From assembly GCF_032452875.1 (NCBI RefSeq), contig NC_083870.1, positions 4,836,001 through 4,900,000 of the forward strand: a DNA stretch of 64,000 nt, written 5' to 3'. The first letter of the stretch is position 1. Each line of letters starts with the position of its first letter. Below, piece by piece: positions 46,783-56,982 of this stretch. The notes under the pieces were generated by a model. It was not told where the DNA came from. It did no database searches and saw only the letters and a program-made list of their open reading frames with translations. The stretch comes from Bos javanicus. Its lineage: Eukaryota > Chordata > Mammalia > Artiodactyla > Bovidae. A program made the translations under genes and the position numbers.

Positions 46783-46993
46783 TTTTGTTGTGTAGTCACT
46801 AAGTTGGGTCCAACTCTTCGCGATCCTATTGACTGTAGCCTGCCAGGCTCCTTCTGTCCCTGGGATTTCTTAGGCAAGAATACTGGGCTGGTTTGCCATT
46901 TCCTTCTCCAAGGCATCTTCTCAACCCAGGGATCAAACCTGTGTCTCATGCTTGGCAGGCAGATTCTTTAGCACTGAGCCACCTGGGAAGCCC
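46783..46993 (-). mobile_element. Bov-tA SINE, antisense
   Basis: Antisense body (ccaactcttcgcgatccta, tactgggctggtttgcca) and head (aggcagattctttagcactg, gccacctgggaagccc). Confidence 0.93.
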
Positions 46994-47307
46994 ATATTGT
47001 CAGTTAAAAAAATTTTAACTCATTTGATAGATATGTAGTAACATTTTATTTGGTTTTAATTTCTGATTATTAATTACATTGGACACTGCTTTTGTTAATA
47101 TTTATTAGCCATTTGAATATTTGTTTTTTTGAAACACTAGCTCTAAACGTTGTCTGTGTTTTATTTGGTTTTCAGGTGTTATTATTTTTAATTAATTTAT
47201 AGAAGCTCTTTATGTATTCTATATAGTATCCCCTTCTCATTATGTATGTTGAAAAAAAATTTCCCATTCCATGTCTTACCTTTTCATTCTTTTATGGTAA
47301 TTTAATG

Positions 47308-47524
47308 GACTTCCCAGGTGGTATTAGTGGTAAAGAAACCACCTGCCAATGCCAGAGATATGAGAGACATGGGTTTGATCCCTCAGACAGGGAAGATCCC
47401 TTGGAGGAGGGCATGGCAATCCACTCCAGTATTCTTGCCTGGAGAATCCCATGGACAGAGGAATCTGGCAGTCTATAGTCCACAGGGTCACAAAGAGTTG
47501 GACATGACTGAAGCGACTTACCAC
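47308..47524 (+). mobile_element. Bov-tA SINE
   Basis: Sense copy starting ggacttcccaggtggtatta, with B-box-like gtttgatccctc and the body to ggacatgactgaagcgactt. The head carries a small duplication (gagatatgagagac). Confidence 0.94.
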
Positions 47525-47737
47525 ACATTCATTGTACTTATAGATGAAAAGAAGTTTGTCATTTTATTATACTCTGAATATGTCTCTTCCATTAGCATTT
47601 GTTTGCTTTTTATGTCATGTTTAGGAATACTTCACCACAAGGTCATGAATATCTTTCATGTTATCTTGTAGAAATCACTGATTTACCTTACACATTTAGA
47701 TCTACAGTCTGACTGAAATTGAGTTTATTTGTTTAAA

Positions 47738-47920
47738 AAAGCAGAGGTGGGAGGAGAAGGGGATGACAGAGAATGAGATGGTTGGATAGCATCACCAAGT
47801 CAATGGACACGAGTTTGAGTATACTCCAGGAGTTGGTGATGGACAGGGAGGCTTGGCATGCAGCAGTTCATGGGGTCGCAAAGAGTCGGACTCGACCGTG
47901 ATGGAACTGAACTGAACTTG
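47738..47920 (+). mobile_element. BovB LINE 3' end, short
   Basis: Only the last ~180 bp of BovB, in sense: ggaggagaaggggatgacag, ctccaggagttggtgatgg, tcggactcgaccgtgatgg, ending gaactgaactgaac. A severely 5'-truncated insertion in the old L1. Confidence 0.92.
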
Positions 47921-48276
47921 TTTGATAAATAAAAATCAACAGTTTTTCTTAATGCAGATATTTCAGTTGATACAACAGCATTTACCACTCTCCACTGATT
48001 TGCAGTATTACCTCTGTCATAAATTTTAAGTGTCCATCTTCACATTTTAGTTATTGTAGATCCATAATACATCTTGATATCTAGTAGGGAAAATCCTCTC
48101 ATCTTGTAACTCTTTCTTCAGAAGATTTTGGTGATATTTTGTAATGGTCATTTCCATATCAGTTTGATAATTATTTTGGCAACTTTCAAGACACATGCAT
48201 CTCTTTTTGGGATTTTGATTATAATCATTTAAAAACTAAATAGATTTATTTGGAGAGTCTCGATATCTTTAAAACA

Positions 48277-48482
48277 CGTGCTTAGTTGTTCAGTCATGTC
48301 CAACTCTTTGCGACCCCTTGGACAGGAACTCAGCAGCCTCCTCTGTCCATTGAATTCTCCAGGCAAGAATACTGAAGTGGGTTGCCGTACCCTCCTCCAG
48401 GGGATCTTCCCAACCCAGGGATTGACCCAGGTCTCCCACATTGCAGGCAGGTTCTTTACCGTCTGAGCCACCAGGGAAGCCC
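48277..48482 (-). mobile_element. Bov-tA SINE, antisense
   Basis: Complete antisense copy with the perfect 12-bp duplication atctttaaaaca at 48265-48276 and 48483-48494. Confidence 0.96.
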
Positions 48483-49004
48483 ATCTTTAAAACATGGTAT
48501 GAGTCTATTGAGAAGGGGTCCGAGCCCTCCCGGGCGACTCCTGGGCCCTGTAGCCTACCTGCCCATCTGTTCCCTTCCTGGAACCTACCTCCTTTTCTCC
48601 TCCAGCCTTCATTCAAATAAAACCTGTAGCCTTCAGGTTAATTACATTAACCTGTCAAGGGGTTGGGGTCAAAAGGGCTTTCAGCACAAAGACTTCATCA
48701 TTCAAGTTTCTTTGCCAACAGTGCCGAACATTAATACATTCTAGTTGAATTCAGTGGGACACTTGTCCTCAATGACCTACATCTCCTTCCTTTGTTACTA
48801 CATCTCTTACCCCTCTGATAAAGTGATCAATTAAGGGGGGAAAGGAGTGGCTTTAAGAAATTACTTAATTCTCAATCTCGTCTTTGGAGCGCTAAGAGTA
48901 AGAGTTTCTGTGGATAAATTAGTTCTCTCAATTTGAACCTGGAACTGTTCTTTAGGTATGTAATCCGTATTCCTCACCTTACCCACTTGAAACAATAGGC
49001 TTTT

Positions 49005-49166
49005 TTAAATATAAATTTATTTATTTTAACTGGAGGTTAATTACTTTACAATATTGTATTGGTTTTGTCATACATCAACATGAATCCGCCACAGGTATAC
49101 ACATGTTCCCCATCCCTAACCCCCCTCCCTCCTCCCTCCCCGTACCATCCCTCTGGGCTGGTGCAC
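49005..49166 (-). mobile_element. ruminant L1 (L1-BT type) 3' end, antisense
   Basis: Complement of the young L1 3' terminus (actggaggttaattacttta, catcaacatgaatccgcca, ccctccctcctccctccc). A 17-bp duplication with one mismatch (tgaaacaataggctttt) lies at 48988-49004 and 49167-49183. Confidence 0.95.
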
Positions 49167-49746
49167 TGAAATAATAGGCTTTTATCATTAGAATGTTCTA
49201 GTTCAGTCTTCAGAAAATCTAGTTCTTGACTGTGAAGATCCAAGTGAGAAAGTAAAATCTTTTAGTAGGAACAAGATTTAAACAGTAAAGCTTATTGTTT
49301 TGGTTTTGCAGTTTTTCATGGTGTTCATGGTTAACTTTGCTTCAGATTCCTGATAGAGCCAGTATAACTTTGAATGGTAAAAGTTCTTTAAGACACGTTT
49401 CCCTCAAAGAGGCCATATTTGTGTTTCCACCCATATCCTGCCTTTCTTATAGTTACTTTTGGGCATATTTTATACCCTGTATAGAGTTACTGGGATGGAA
49501 GAAATATACATTTAAAAATAGTGGTGAGTGGATTTTGGAGGTGTGTCGAGGGTGTGATCTAACTGAGCCAGTCTTTTTCAGTAGTAATGCTTAAGATGTT
49601 TGCCAGTGATGCACTTGAGTTGACTTTGAGACAGATTACATTAAAAAACAAACAAACAAAAACCCCAAAACCTTTGTTGGCAGAACTTTCCAAAGAGAAC
49701 TGTGTTTGTGAATGGTTGCTTCAAGAAAAGTAAATGTTTGACAGAG

Positions 49747-49910
49747 GTAGTGACTTCACTTTCACTTTTCACTTTCATGCATTGGAGAAGGAAATGGCAA
49801 CCCACTCCAGTGTTCTTGCCTGGAGAATCCCAGGGATGGCGGAGCCTGGTGGGCTGCTGTCTATGGGGTCACATAGAGTCGAACACAAGTGAAGTGACTT
49901 AGCAACAGGA
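49747..49910 (+). mobile_element. Bov-A SINE (single unit, Bov-A2 3' half)
   Basis: The Bov-A2 linker (cacttttcactttcatgcat) is followed by one Bov-A unit ending gaagtgacttagcaacag. Confidence 0.93.
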
Positions 49911-50075
49911 GTGAAACCAAATCTATTCTTCAAGTGGAATATTTTAAGTGGCTTCGAATTCATGCTGGCTTTTCTTTAAGAGTGATTTTAAAGAAATAGC
50001 ATTTCATAGTATAGGCTAAATTAACTCTTCAGAATGCAGCTGTAATTGAATTCTATTTTAGGTATGTTCTAGTAT

Positions 50076-50128
50076 GGGGTCACACAGAGTCGGACATGAC
50101 TGAAATGACTTAGCAGAAGCAGCGCAGC
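50076..50128 (+). mobile_element. tail-only Bov-A SINE fragment
   Basis: Just the last ~50 bp of a Bov-A unit (gtcacacagagtcggacatg, gacttagcagaagcagcg). A short agtat repeat at 50071-50075 and 50129-50133 may be a target duplication. Confidence 0.8.
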
Positions 50129-50172
50129 AGTATAGATAGGATGGATTAGATTGGAATACCAGCTTGAAGAGG

Positions 50173-50395
50173 GGCCTCCCAGTTGGCTCAGTGGGAAAAA
50201 ATCTGCCTGCCAGTGCAAGAGATGCAGCAGGCATGGGTTCAATCCCCAGGTCAGGAAGATCTCCTGGATTAGGAAATGGCAACCCATGCCAGTATTCTAG
50301 ACTGAAAAATCCCACAGACAGAGGAGCTGGTGGGCTACAGTTCATGGGGTCACAAAGAATAAGACACAACTGAGCGACTGAGCACAACTTGAGTT
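50173..50395 (+). mobile_element. Bov-tA SINE
   Basis: Sense copy from gggcctcccagttggctcag to acaactgagcgactgagcac. A 7-bp insertion sits before the B box (agatgcagcaggcatggg). Confidence 0.94.
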
Positions 50396-52117
50396 GAGCA
50401 TTCACTTATATCTTTGGTTTCTTTCAATAACATTTTATGGTGTGGTTTTTTTTGTTATTATTGTTTTGTTTTTGCAGATATCTTACACATTTTTGATGTC
50501 ATTATTCATAGAGACTTGATGTTTTGATATAGCTTCAGATGGGATCAGTTTTCAATAATTTTTTTTGCTGGTATATTGATATAAAAATGCACTTAATTTT
50601 TGAATGTTGACCCAGTGTCTAGTAACCTTGCTAACCACATTGATTGTCGTTATTTATCTGTGGTTTCCTTTGTGCTTTTTCAAAGTAGATTTATATAATC
50701 TACAAAAAAGTTTTGTTTCTCTCCTTTCAAAGTTTATAACTTATATTTATTTTTCTTGTCTTACTAAGTTGGTCAAGACACCTAATACAATGAAACAGGC
50801 ATTTTTGACTGGATTTTTCAAAGGGGAAACTTCAAGTTTTGTAATTAAATGTGACACATACAATAGGTTATTTTGCAGATATGTTTTACTAGACTAAGGA
50901 ACTTCTCTTCCATTCTTAAATTTTTAAAAAACTGAATATTTTTAGAATTTTATCACAATGACTTTTCATGTATTAAAATGACCTTATTAGTTTTCTTTGT
51001 TAATATGAATTGCATTGCATGGTTTTCAGATGTTTCACTCACTTGACTGAAATTAACTAAATTTGTGATGTATATTTTCCATTTTCTATATCAGTGAATT
51101 AGTTTTACTAACATTTTTATTATGGCTTTTAACCTATTTGATGTTATTTGGCCTGCAACTTTCTATTATTGTAAAGTTCTTTTCAGAAGTAGATATCAAA
51201 GTTATTTTGATTGTATAAAAATGGAAGATTGATGTTATTTCTTGCTCAAATATTTGTAAGAATTAACCAGGGAAATAAATCATCTGGGATTATATATTTC
51301 TTTGGCAAAATTTGTATAAAGAATTGAATTTCTTTAGTATTTTGGGTTTTATTAAAATTTTATTTCTTTTTTAATGTAATTTTTGATAAAAAAACATTTT
51401 AATTTTATCTAGATTTCAAATGCATTTGCATATATTTTTTCATACAATTTTAAAATTGAGTTTCATTATGACTATCTGTACCATCTCTATTTTTACCTTG
51501 ATCAGACTTGCTAGAAATTCATTAATTTTACTGTTTTTTACTTTTTCAAGAGCCATTTGCTTTGTTTATTCTCTGAATAATGTCTTTGTTTTTATCCCTA
51601 TTATCTCCTTTTTTCTTTCCTTGAGCTTAATTTTGCTATTAAGTTTCTAATTTCTTAAGGTAGTTAATAGGTTCTTGATTTTAACCTTTCTTTTTTTCAA
51701 ATAATACAATTACAGAAATTGATTTTTAAAATGAAGTAGTTTTAATTGCATCTCAAAAGGTTTGATATACATGATTTTGTTGTCATTTGGTTAAAATATT
51801 TTGTAATTTTATTGTGACTTTTTTCTTTAACCCATAGGTTATTCTGGAATGTATTAATATTTATTAATTTCAAAATATTTGAAAAGCTTTTTTCTCACTT
51901 AAAAAAAAATTCTAGTTTATTTCACTTGTTAGAGAGCATTCTCTATATTGATTGCAGTCTTTGAAATTCATGGAGACTATCCTAATGATCATTATATGAT
52001 TAATTTTATAAGAATTCTGTTTGCTATAGAATATTTTTATTTTGCAGTTATTTGGTATTCTGTACATAATATGGCAAGTTTGCTAATATTGCATATGTTG
52101 TACATTTTACTGGCATT

Positions 52118-52308
52118 TTGGGCTTGCCTGGTGGCTCAGATGGTAAAGTGTCTGCCTACAATGTGGGAGATCTGGGTTCAATCCCTGGGTCAGGAAGATC
52201 TCCTAGAGAAGGAAATGGCAAAAATCCCATGGATGGAGGAACCTGGTAGGCTACAGTCCATGGACGCACAAAGAGCCAGTCATAACTGAGTGACTTCACT
52301 TTCACTTT
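52118..52308 (+). mobile_element. Bov-tA SINE with internal deletion
   Basis: The head is complete (gggcttgcctggtggctcag). The body jumps from ggaaatggca to aaaatcccatggatgg, losing the usual cccactccagtattcttgcc block of about 27 bp. It ends with TTTCACTTTTC. Confidence 0.92.
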
Positions 52309-52374
52309 TCTAGTATAAAATTAGCTGTTCAATATACTACTTTATATTAGTATTTAATTTTTTCTATTAATTAG

Positions 52375-52766
52375 TGAATTCAGTCAGTTCAATTCAATTC
52401 AGGAGCTCAGTCATGTCTGACTCTTTGCGACCCCGTGGACTGAAGCATGCCAGGCTTCCCTGTCCATCACCAACTCCTGGAGTTTACTTGAACTCATGTC
52501 CATTGAGTTGGTGATGCCATCCAACCATCTAATCATCTGTCATCTCCAACTCCTCCCACCTTCAGTCTTTCCCAGCATCAGGGACTTTTCAAATGAGTCA
52601 GCTCTTCATATCAGGTGGCTAAAGTATTGGAGTTTCAGCTTCAGCATCAGTCCTTCCAATGAATATTCAGGATTGATTGCCTTTAGGATGGACTGGTTGG
52701 ATCTCCTTGCTGTCCAAACTTGGGACTCTCAAGAGTGTTCTCCCATACCACAGTTCAAAAGGATCA
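52375..52766 (-). mobile_element. mosaic BovB, segment A (3' terminal segment)
   Basis: Antisense BovB 3' terminus of about 390 bp. It is of the variant reading gaatattcaggattgattgc and then tttaggatggactgg. It starts at the tail (tcagttcaattcaattcagg) next to the duplication ttaattag (52367-52374). At 52761-52766 it switches into segment B. Confidence 0.9.
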
Positions 52767-52929
52767 GAGTCTTTTCAAATGAGTCAACACTTCGCAAGAG
52801 GTGGCCAAAGTACTGGAGTTTCAGCTTTAGCATCATTCCCTCCAAAGAAATCCCAGGGCTGATTTCCTTCAGAATAGACTGGTTGGATCTCCTTGCAGTC
52901 CAAGGGACTATCAAGAGTCTTCTCCAACA

Positions 52930-53457
52930 TCACAGTTCAAAAGCATCAATTCTTCGGTTCTCAGCCTTCTTTACAGTCCAACTCTCGTATCCATACATGA
53001 CTACTGGAAAAAACATAGCCTTGACTAGATGGACCTTTGTTGGCAAAGTAATGTTTCTGCTTTTGAATATGCTATCTAGGTTGGTCATAACTTTCCTTCC
53101 AAGGAGTAAGCATCTTTTAATTTCATGGCTGCAGTCACCATCTGCAGTGATTTTGGAGCCCAGAAAAATTAAATCTGACACTGTTTCCCCATCTATTTCC
53201 CATGAAGTGATGGGAACAGATGCCATGATCTTCGTTTTCTGAATGTTAAGCTTTAAGCCAACATTTTCACTCTCCTCCTTCACTTTCATCAAGAAGTCTT
53301 TTAGTTCCTCTTCACTTTCTGCCATAAGGGTGGTGTCATCTGCATATCTGAGGTTATTGATATTTCTCCTGGCAATCTTGATTCCAGCTTGTGCTTCTTC
53401 CAGCCCAGCGTTTCTCATGATATACTCTGCATATAAGTTAAAAAAGCAGGCTGACAA
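52930..53457 (-). pseudogene. BovB reverse transcriptase remnant
   Basis: A 175-residue open frame from the palm to the thumb and C-terminal part of the RTE-clade reverse transcriptase. It has FFNLYAEYIMRNAGLEE, then the catalytic YADD at residues 38-41, then LGSKITADGDCSHEIKRCLL and MYGYESWTVKKAE. A complete BovB ORF would also carry an apurinic-type endonuclease and the fingers domain upstream; those are absent or out of frame here. The longest coherent BovB protein frame in the window. Not expressed as enzyme. Confidence 0.88.
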
Positions 53458-53740
53458 TATATAGCCTTGATGTACTCCTTTTCATATTTGGAACCAGTCT
53501 GTTGTTCCATGTTCAGTTGTAACTGTTGCTTCCTGACCTGAATATAGATTTCTCAAGAGGCACGTCAGGTGGTCTGGCATTCCCATCTCTTTCAGAATTT
53601 TCCACAGTTTATTGTGATCCATACAGTCAAAGGCTTGGGCATAACAAGAAAGCAGAAAGCAATGTTTTTCTGGAACTCTCTTGCTTTTTCGATGATCCAG
53701 TAGATCTTGGCAATTTGATCTCTGGTTCCTCTGCCTTTTC

Positions 53741-53831
53741 TTTTTTTTTTATTTTTTTTTATTTTTTTTTTATTCTGGTCCATATTTATTTATTTATTTA
53801 TTTATTTTTTTTTTATATTTTTTAATTTCAT
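53741..53831. repeat. AT simple-repeat insertion inside BovB
   Basis: About 91 bp of T-runs broken by single A's, then ttctggtccata, then TTTA units and more T. It separates BovB sequence ctctgccttttc from aaaaccagcttgaac, which are normally adjacent. Confidence 0.9.
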
Positions 53832-54290
53832 AAAACCAGCTTGAACATCTGGCAGTTCACGGTTCACGTATTGCTGAAGCCTGACTTGGAGTATATTGAG
53901 CATTACTTTACTAGTGTGTGAGATGAGTGCAATTGTGTGGTAGTTTGAGCATTCTTTGGCATTGCCTTTCTTTGGGATTGGAATGAAAACTGACCTTTTC
54001 CAGTCCTGTGGCCACTGCTGAGTTTTCCAAATTTGCTGACATATTGAGTGCAGCACTTTCACAGCATCATCTTTCAGGATTTGAAATAGCTCCACTGGAA
54101 TTCCATCACCTCCACTAGCTTTGTTCGTAGTGATGTTTTCTAAAAAGCCCACTTGACTTCACATTCCAGGATGTCTGGCTCTAGGTGAGTGATCACACCA
54201 TCGTGATTATCTTGGTCATGAAGATCTTTTTTGTACAGTTCTTCTGTGTAATCTTGCCACCTCTTCTTAATATCTTCTGCTTCTTTTACT

Positions 54291-54379
54291 GCTACTGCTA
54301 CTAAGTTGCTTCAGTCATGTCCAACTCTGTGACTCCAGAGTCCCTGGGATTCTCCAGGCAAGAACACTGGAGTGGGTTA
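54291..54379 (-). mobile_element. Bov-A SINE piece nested in BovB, antisense
   Basis: ctgctactgctactaagttg, catgtccaactctgtgactc and caggcaagaacactggagtg form an internally shortened Bov-A unit between BovB gcttctttt and aggtccataccatttc. No clear target duplication. Confidence 0.88.
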
Positions 54380-54602
54380 GGTCCATACCATTTCTGTCCT
54401 TTATCAAGTCCATCTTTGCATGAAATGTTCCCTTGGTATCTCTAATTTTCCTGAAGAGATCTCTAGTCTTTCCCATTCTGTTGTTTTCCTCTATTTCTTT
54501 GCATTGATTGCTGAAGAAGGCTTTCTTATCTCTTCTTGCTATTCTTGGAACTCTCCATTCAGATGCTTATATCTTTCCTTTTCTCCTTTGCTTTTCACTT
54601 CT

Positions 54603-55829
54603 AGGTTGGTTATAATTTTTCTTCCAAAGAGCAAGTGTCTTCTAACGTTGTGGCTGCAGTCACCATCTGCAGTGATTTGGGAGCCCAAGATAATAAATTC
54701 TTTCACTGTTTCCATTGTTTCCCCATATATTTGCCATGAAGTGATGGGACCAGATCCAATGATCTTAGGTTTCTGAATGTTGAGTTTTAACTTTTTCACT
54801 CTCCTCTTTCACTTTCATCAAGAGGCTCTTTAGTTCTTCTTTGCTTTCTGCCATAAGTGTAATGTCATCTGCATATCTGAGGTTATTGATATTTCTTCCA
54901 CAATCTTGATTCCAACTTGTGCTTCATCCAGTCCAGCATTTCTCATGATGTACTCTGCATATAAGTTAAATAAGCAGGGTGACAATATACAGCCTTGACG
55001 TACTCCTTTTCCTATTTGGATCCAGTCTGTTGCTCCATGTCCAGCCCTAACTGTTGCTTCTTGACCTGCATACAGATTTCTCAGGAGGCAGGTCAGGTGG
55101 TCTGGTATTCCCATCTTTCTTAGAATTTTCCACAGTTGGTTGTGATCCACACAGTCAAAAGCTTTGGCATAGTCAATAAAGCAGAAATAGATGTTTTTCT
55201 GGAACTCTCTTGCTCTTTTGATGATCCAGCGGATGTTGGCAATTTGATCTCTCGTTCCTCTGCCTTTTCTATATCCAGCTTGAACATCTGGATGTTCTCA
55301 GTTCACATACTGTTGAAGCCTGGTTTGGAGAATTTTGAGCATAATTTTGCTAGTGTTGCTGCTTCTGCTGTCGCTTCAGTCGTGTTCGGCCCTGGGTGAC
55401 CCCATAGACCACAGCCCATGAGGCTCCCCCATCCCTGGGATTCTCCAGGTAAGAACACTGGAGCGGGTTGCCATTTCCTTCTCTGCTAGTGTTGAGATGA
55501 GTGCAATTGTCCTGTAGTTTGAGCATTCTTTGGCATTGCTTTTCTTTGGGATTGGAATGAAAACTGATGTTTTCCAGTCCTGTGGCCACTTCTGAGTTTT
55601 TCAAATTTGCTGGCATATTGAGTGCAGCACTTTCACAGCATCATCTTTTAGGATTTGAAATAGCTCAACTGGAATTCCATCATCTCCACTAGCTTTGTTC
55701 ATAGTGATGCTTCCTTCCTAAGGCCTATTTGACTTCACATTCCAGGATATCTGGCTTTAGGTTAGTGATCATGCCATTATGATTATCTGGGTCATGAAAA
55801 TCTTTTTTGTATATTTCTTCGGTGTATTC
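54603..55829 (-). mobile_element. mosaic BovB, segment C (upstream segment)
   Basis: Antisense BovB that begins mid-ORF (aggttggttataatttttc, about 0.9 kb from the element 3' end) and runs upstream to ttcttcggtgtattctt. Bases such as gagcccaagataataaattc differ from segment B at the same site. Frames are broken, but GHGATDWIQIGKGVRQGCILSP is readable at about 54995-55060. The duplication ttaattag follows at 55830-55837. Confidence 0.92.
55359..55484 (-). mobile_element. Bov-A SINE unit nested in BovB, antisense
   Basis: A single Bov-A unit (gctgtcgcttcagtcgtgtt, aagaacactggagcgggttg). The 10-bp duplication of BovB sequence, gctagtgttg, lies at 55349-55358 and 55485-55494. Confidence 0.96.
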
Positions 55830-55837
55830 TTAATTAG

Positions 55838-56980
55838 ATATATTAAAATGAAGAAAATAATTTTGCTTCTTCCTTTGGTTCTTTCAATTTTTGCTCTCCA
55901 TAGCTTTATCATATTTTTTTAGGTATATACATATTTAGAATCATTATTTTTCTCTTCACCTACCTTCCATTTCACATATTTTTTTTTCATTGGCTGTATC
56001 TAACCTTTTCTCAACCAATCTTAAAATTGGCTATTACAGAATTTTCATTTGGTTTCTTTTCTTATATTGTAATTTCTAGAGCTCTGCTGAAATTCTCAAT
56101 CTAATTCATGTTCTGTGAAAATAACAAGCAATTTATTTTAAAGTCACTATTTGATATCTCCAGTACTGGTGTGTCCCGCTGGCTTGTTTCTCTTATCTGT
56201 TGTTTCTTTTGGTTTTGGTTTAGTTTAGCTTATTTCCTATTGTGTTGTTACTTTTGATTTTATGCCAAATATCTTATTTATAAAATTGTTGACAGCAATA
56301 ATTTGAGATCAGATATTTTTACATTCTTCTAAGAAGATTTTAATTTATTTCAATCAGGGATTGGAAGTAATAGAAATTCAGCATCATCTTAGTCCAAATC
56401 CAGAGACTGAATCAATCGGAATCTGAGCTACAGGCACCTCAAGAGTGGTCTTTTGTAATTTCATTCTCACTCTTGGGTGTGACATTTCAGATATGAACCC
56501 AAAGAGTGGGAGGTAGTTATCAGGATAAAGTCTTCTAACTTGTTGGGTCCCAGACTCTAATAGCCGTGTGTGTCTTTCAAAATCATAGTGCAGTCCCTAG
56601 CACCCACTCTGGAATTTACTAACGCTCCATAAAAAAGTGATACCTACGCAGCTCTCAACTCTCTAGGTCTCTGTTCTCTTGTTCTGGTAAACCCCTACTA
56701 TCATATTGGTCCTTTAATTCCATTAATAAACAGTATTTTTTCCAGTTGTTTTGTTTTCTCTTAGATAAGATTTCCCTGCATTTCTCAACCCATTAACTGA
56801 GCTATATGTTTCTTTACAATACTTAGCACCACCCCAATTCAAATCCATCTTTGCTTCTTACCTATCTTCTCGCACTGAAATGTAAATTAAGTTCCATGAA
56901 GAGATGGACTGTTTGATTTTTTTTAATGTTGATTTTATTTAATAATGATTCCCAAAGATCTATAAAGCTTCCTGAGGTAT
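55838..56980. other. AT-rich DNA, possibly the 5' part of the old L1
   Basis: Composition and T-richness resemble the antisense L1 to the left. Phrases such as ttattttatttcaatcagg-like text are only suggestive. No gene seen. Confidence 0.35.
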
Positions 56981-56982
56981 CA

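Larger units (their letters stand above)
48516..50400. other. unidentified block inserted in the old L1
   Basis: The antisense L1 sequence stops near 48515 and resumes near 50401 at about the next expected position. The block between begins GC-rich (ccgagccctcccgggcgac) and holds an AATAAA at 48618-48623. It contains its own nested insertions (49005-49166, 49747-49910, 50076-50128, 50173-50395) but otherwise matches no family I recognise. An LTR retrotransposon or a retrocopy are possibilities. No long frame is present. Confidence 0.5.
46015..52117 (-). mobile_element. old L1 (L1M type), long antisense copy, host to many insertions
   Basis: Antisense L1 fragments appear in the expected 3'-to-5' order: 3' UTR at 46015-46373 and 46671-46770 (ggactcatcctacacattg, aaagtggaatttctgagtc), ORF2 C-terminus at about 47000-47300 and 47530-47735, further ORF2 at 47921-48276 and 48495-48515, the reverse transcriptase region from about 50401 to 51200, and endonuclease-side sequence to 52117. 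It is heavily mutated and without frames. SINEs, a BovB tail and a ~1.9-kb unidentified block break it up. The exact 5' end is uncertain. Confidence 0.75.
52763..54602 (-). mobile_element. mosaic BovB, segment B (ORF segment)
   Basis: Antisense BovB that restarts about 200 bp nearer the element's 3' end than where segment A stops. It is of the other variant (aagaaatcccagggctgatt, ccttcagaatagactgg). It runs about 1.7 kb upstream to the part reading ctttgcttttcacttct. It contains an AT-repeat insertion (53741-53831) and a nested Bov-A piece (54291-54379). Confidence 0.92.

Noticed and set aside
52496..53242. 248-codon plus-strand open frame
   Set aside because: It is exactly antisense to BovB. 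Other antisense BovB copies (for example 709-1278) also show open antisense frames, so it reflects BovB composition, not a gene.
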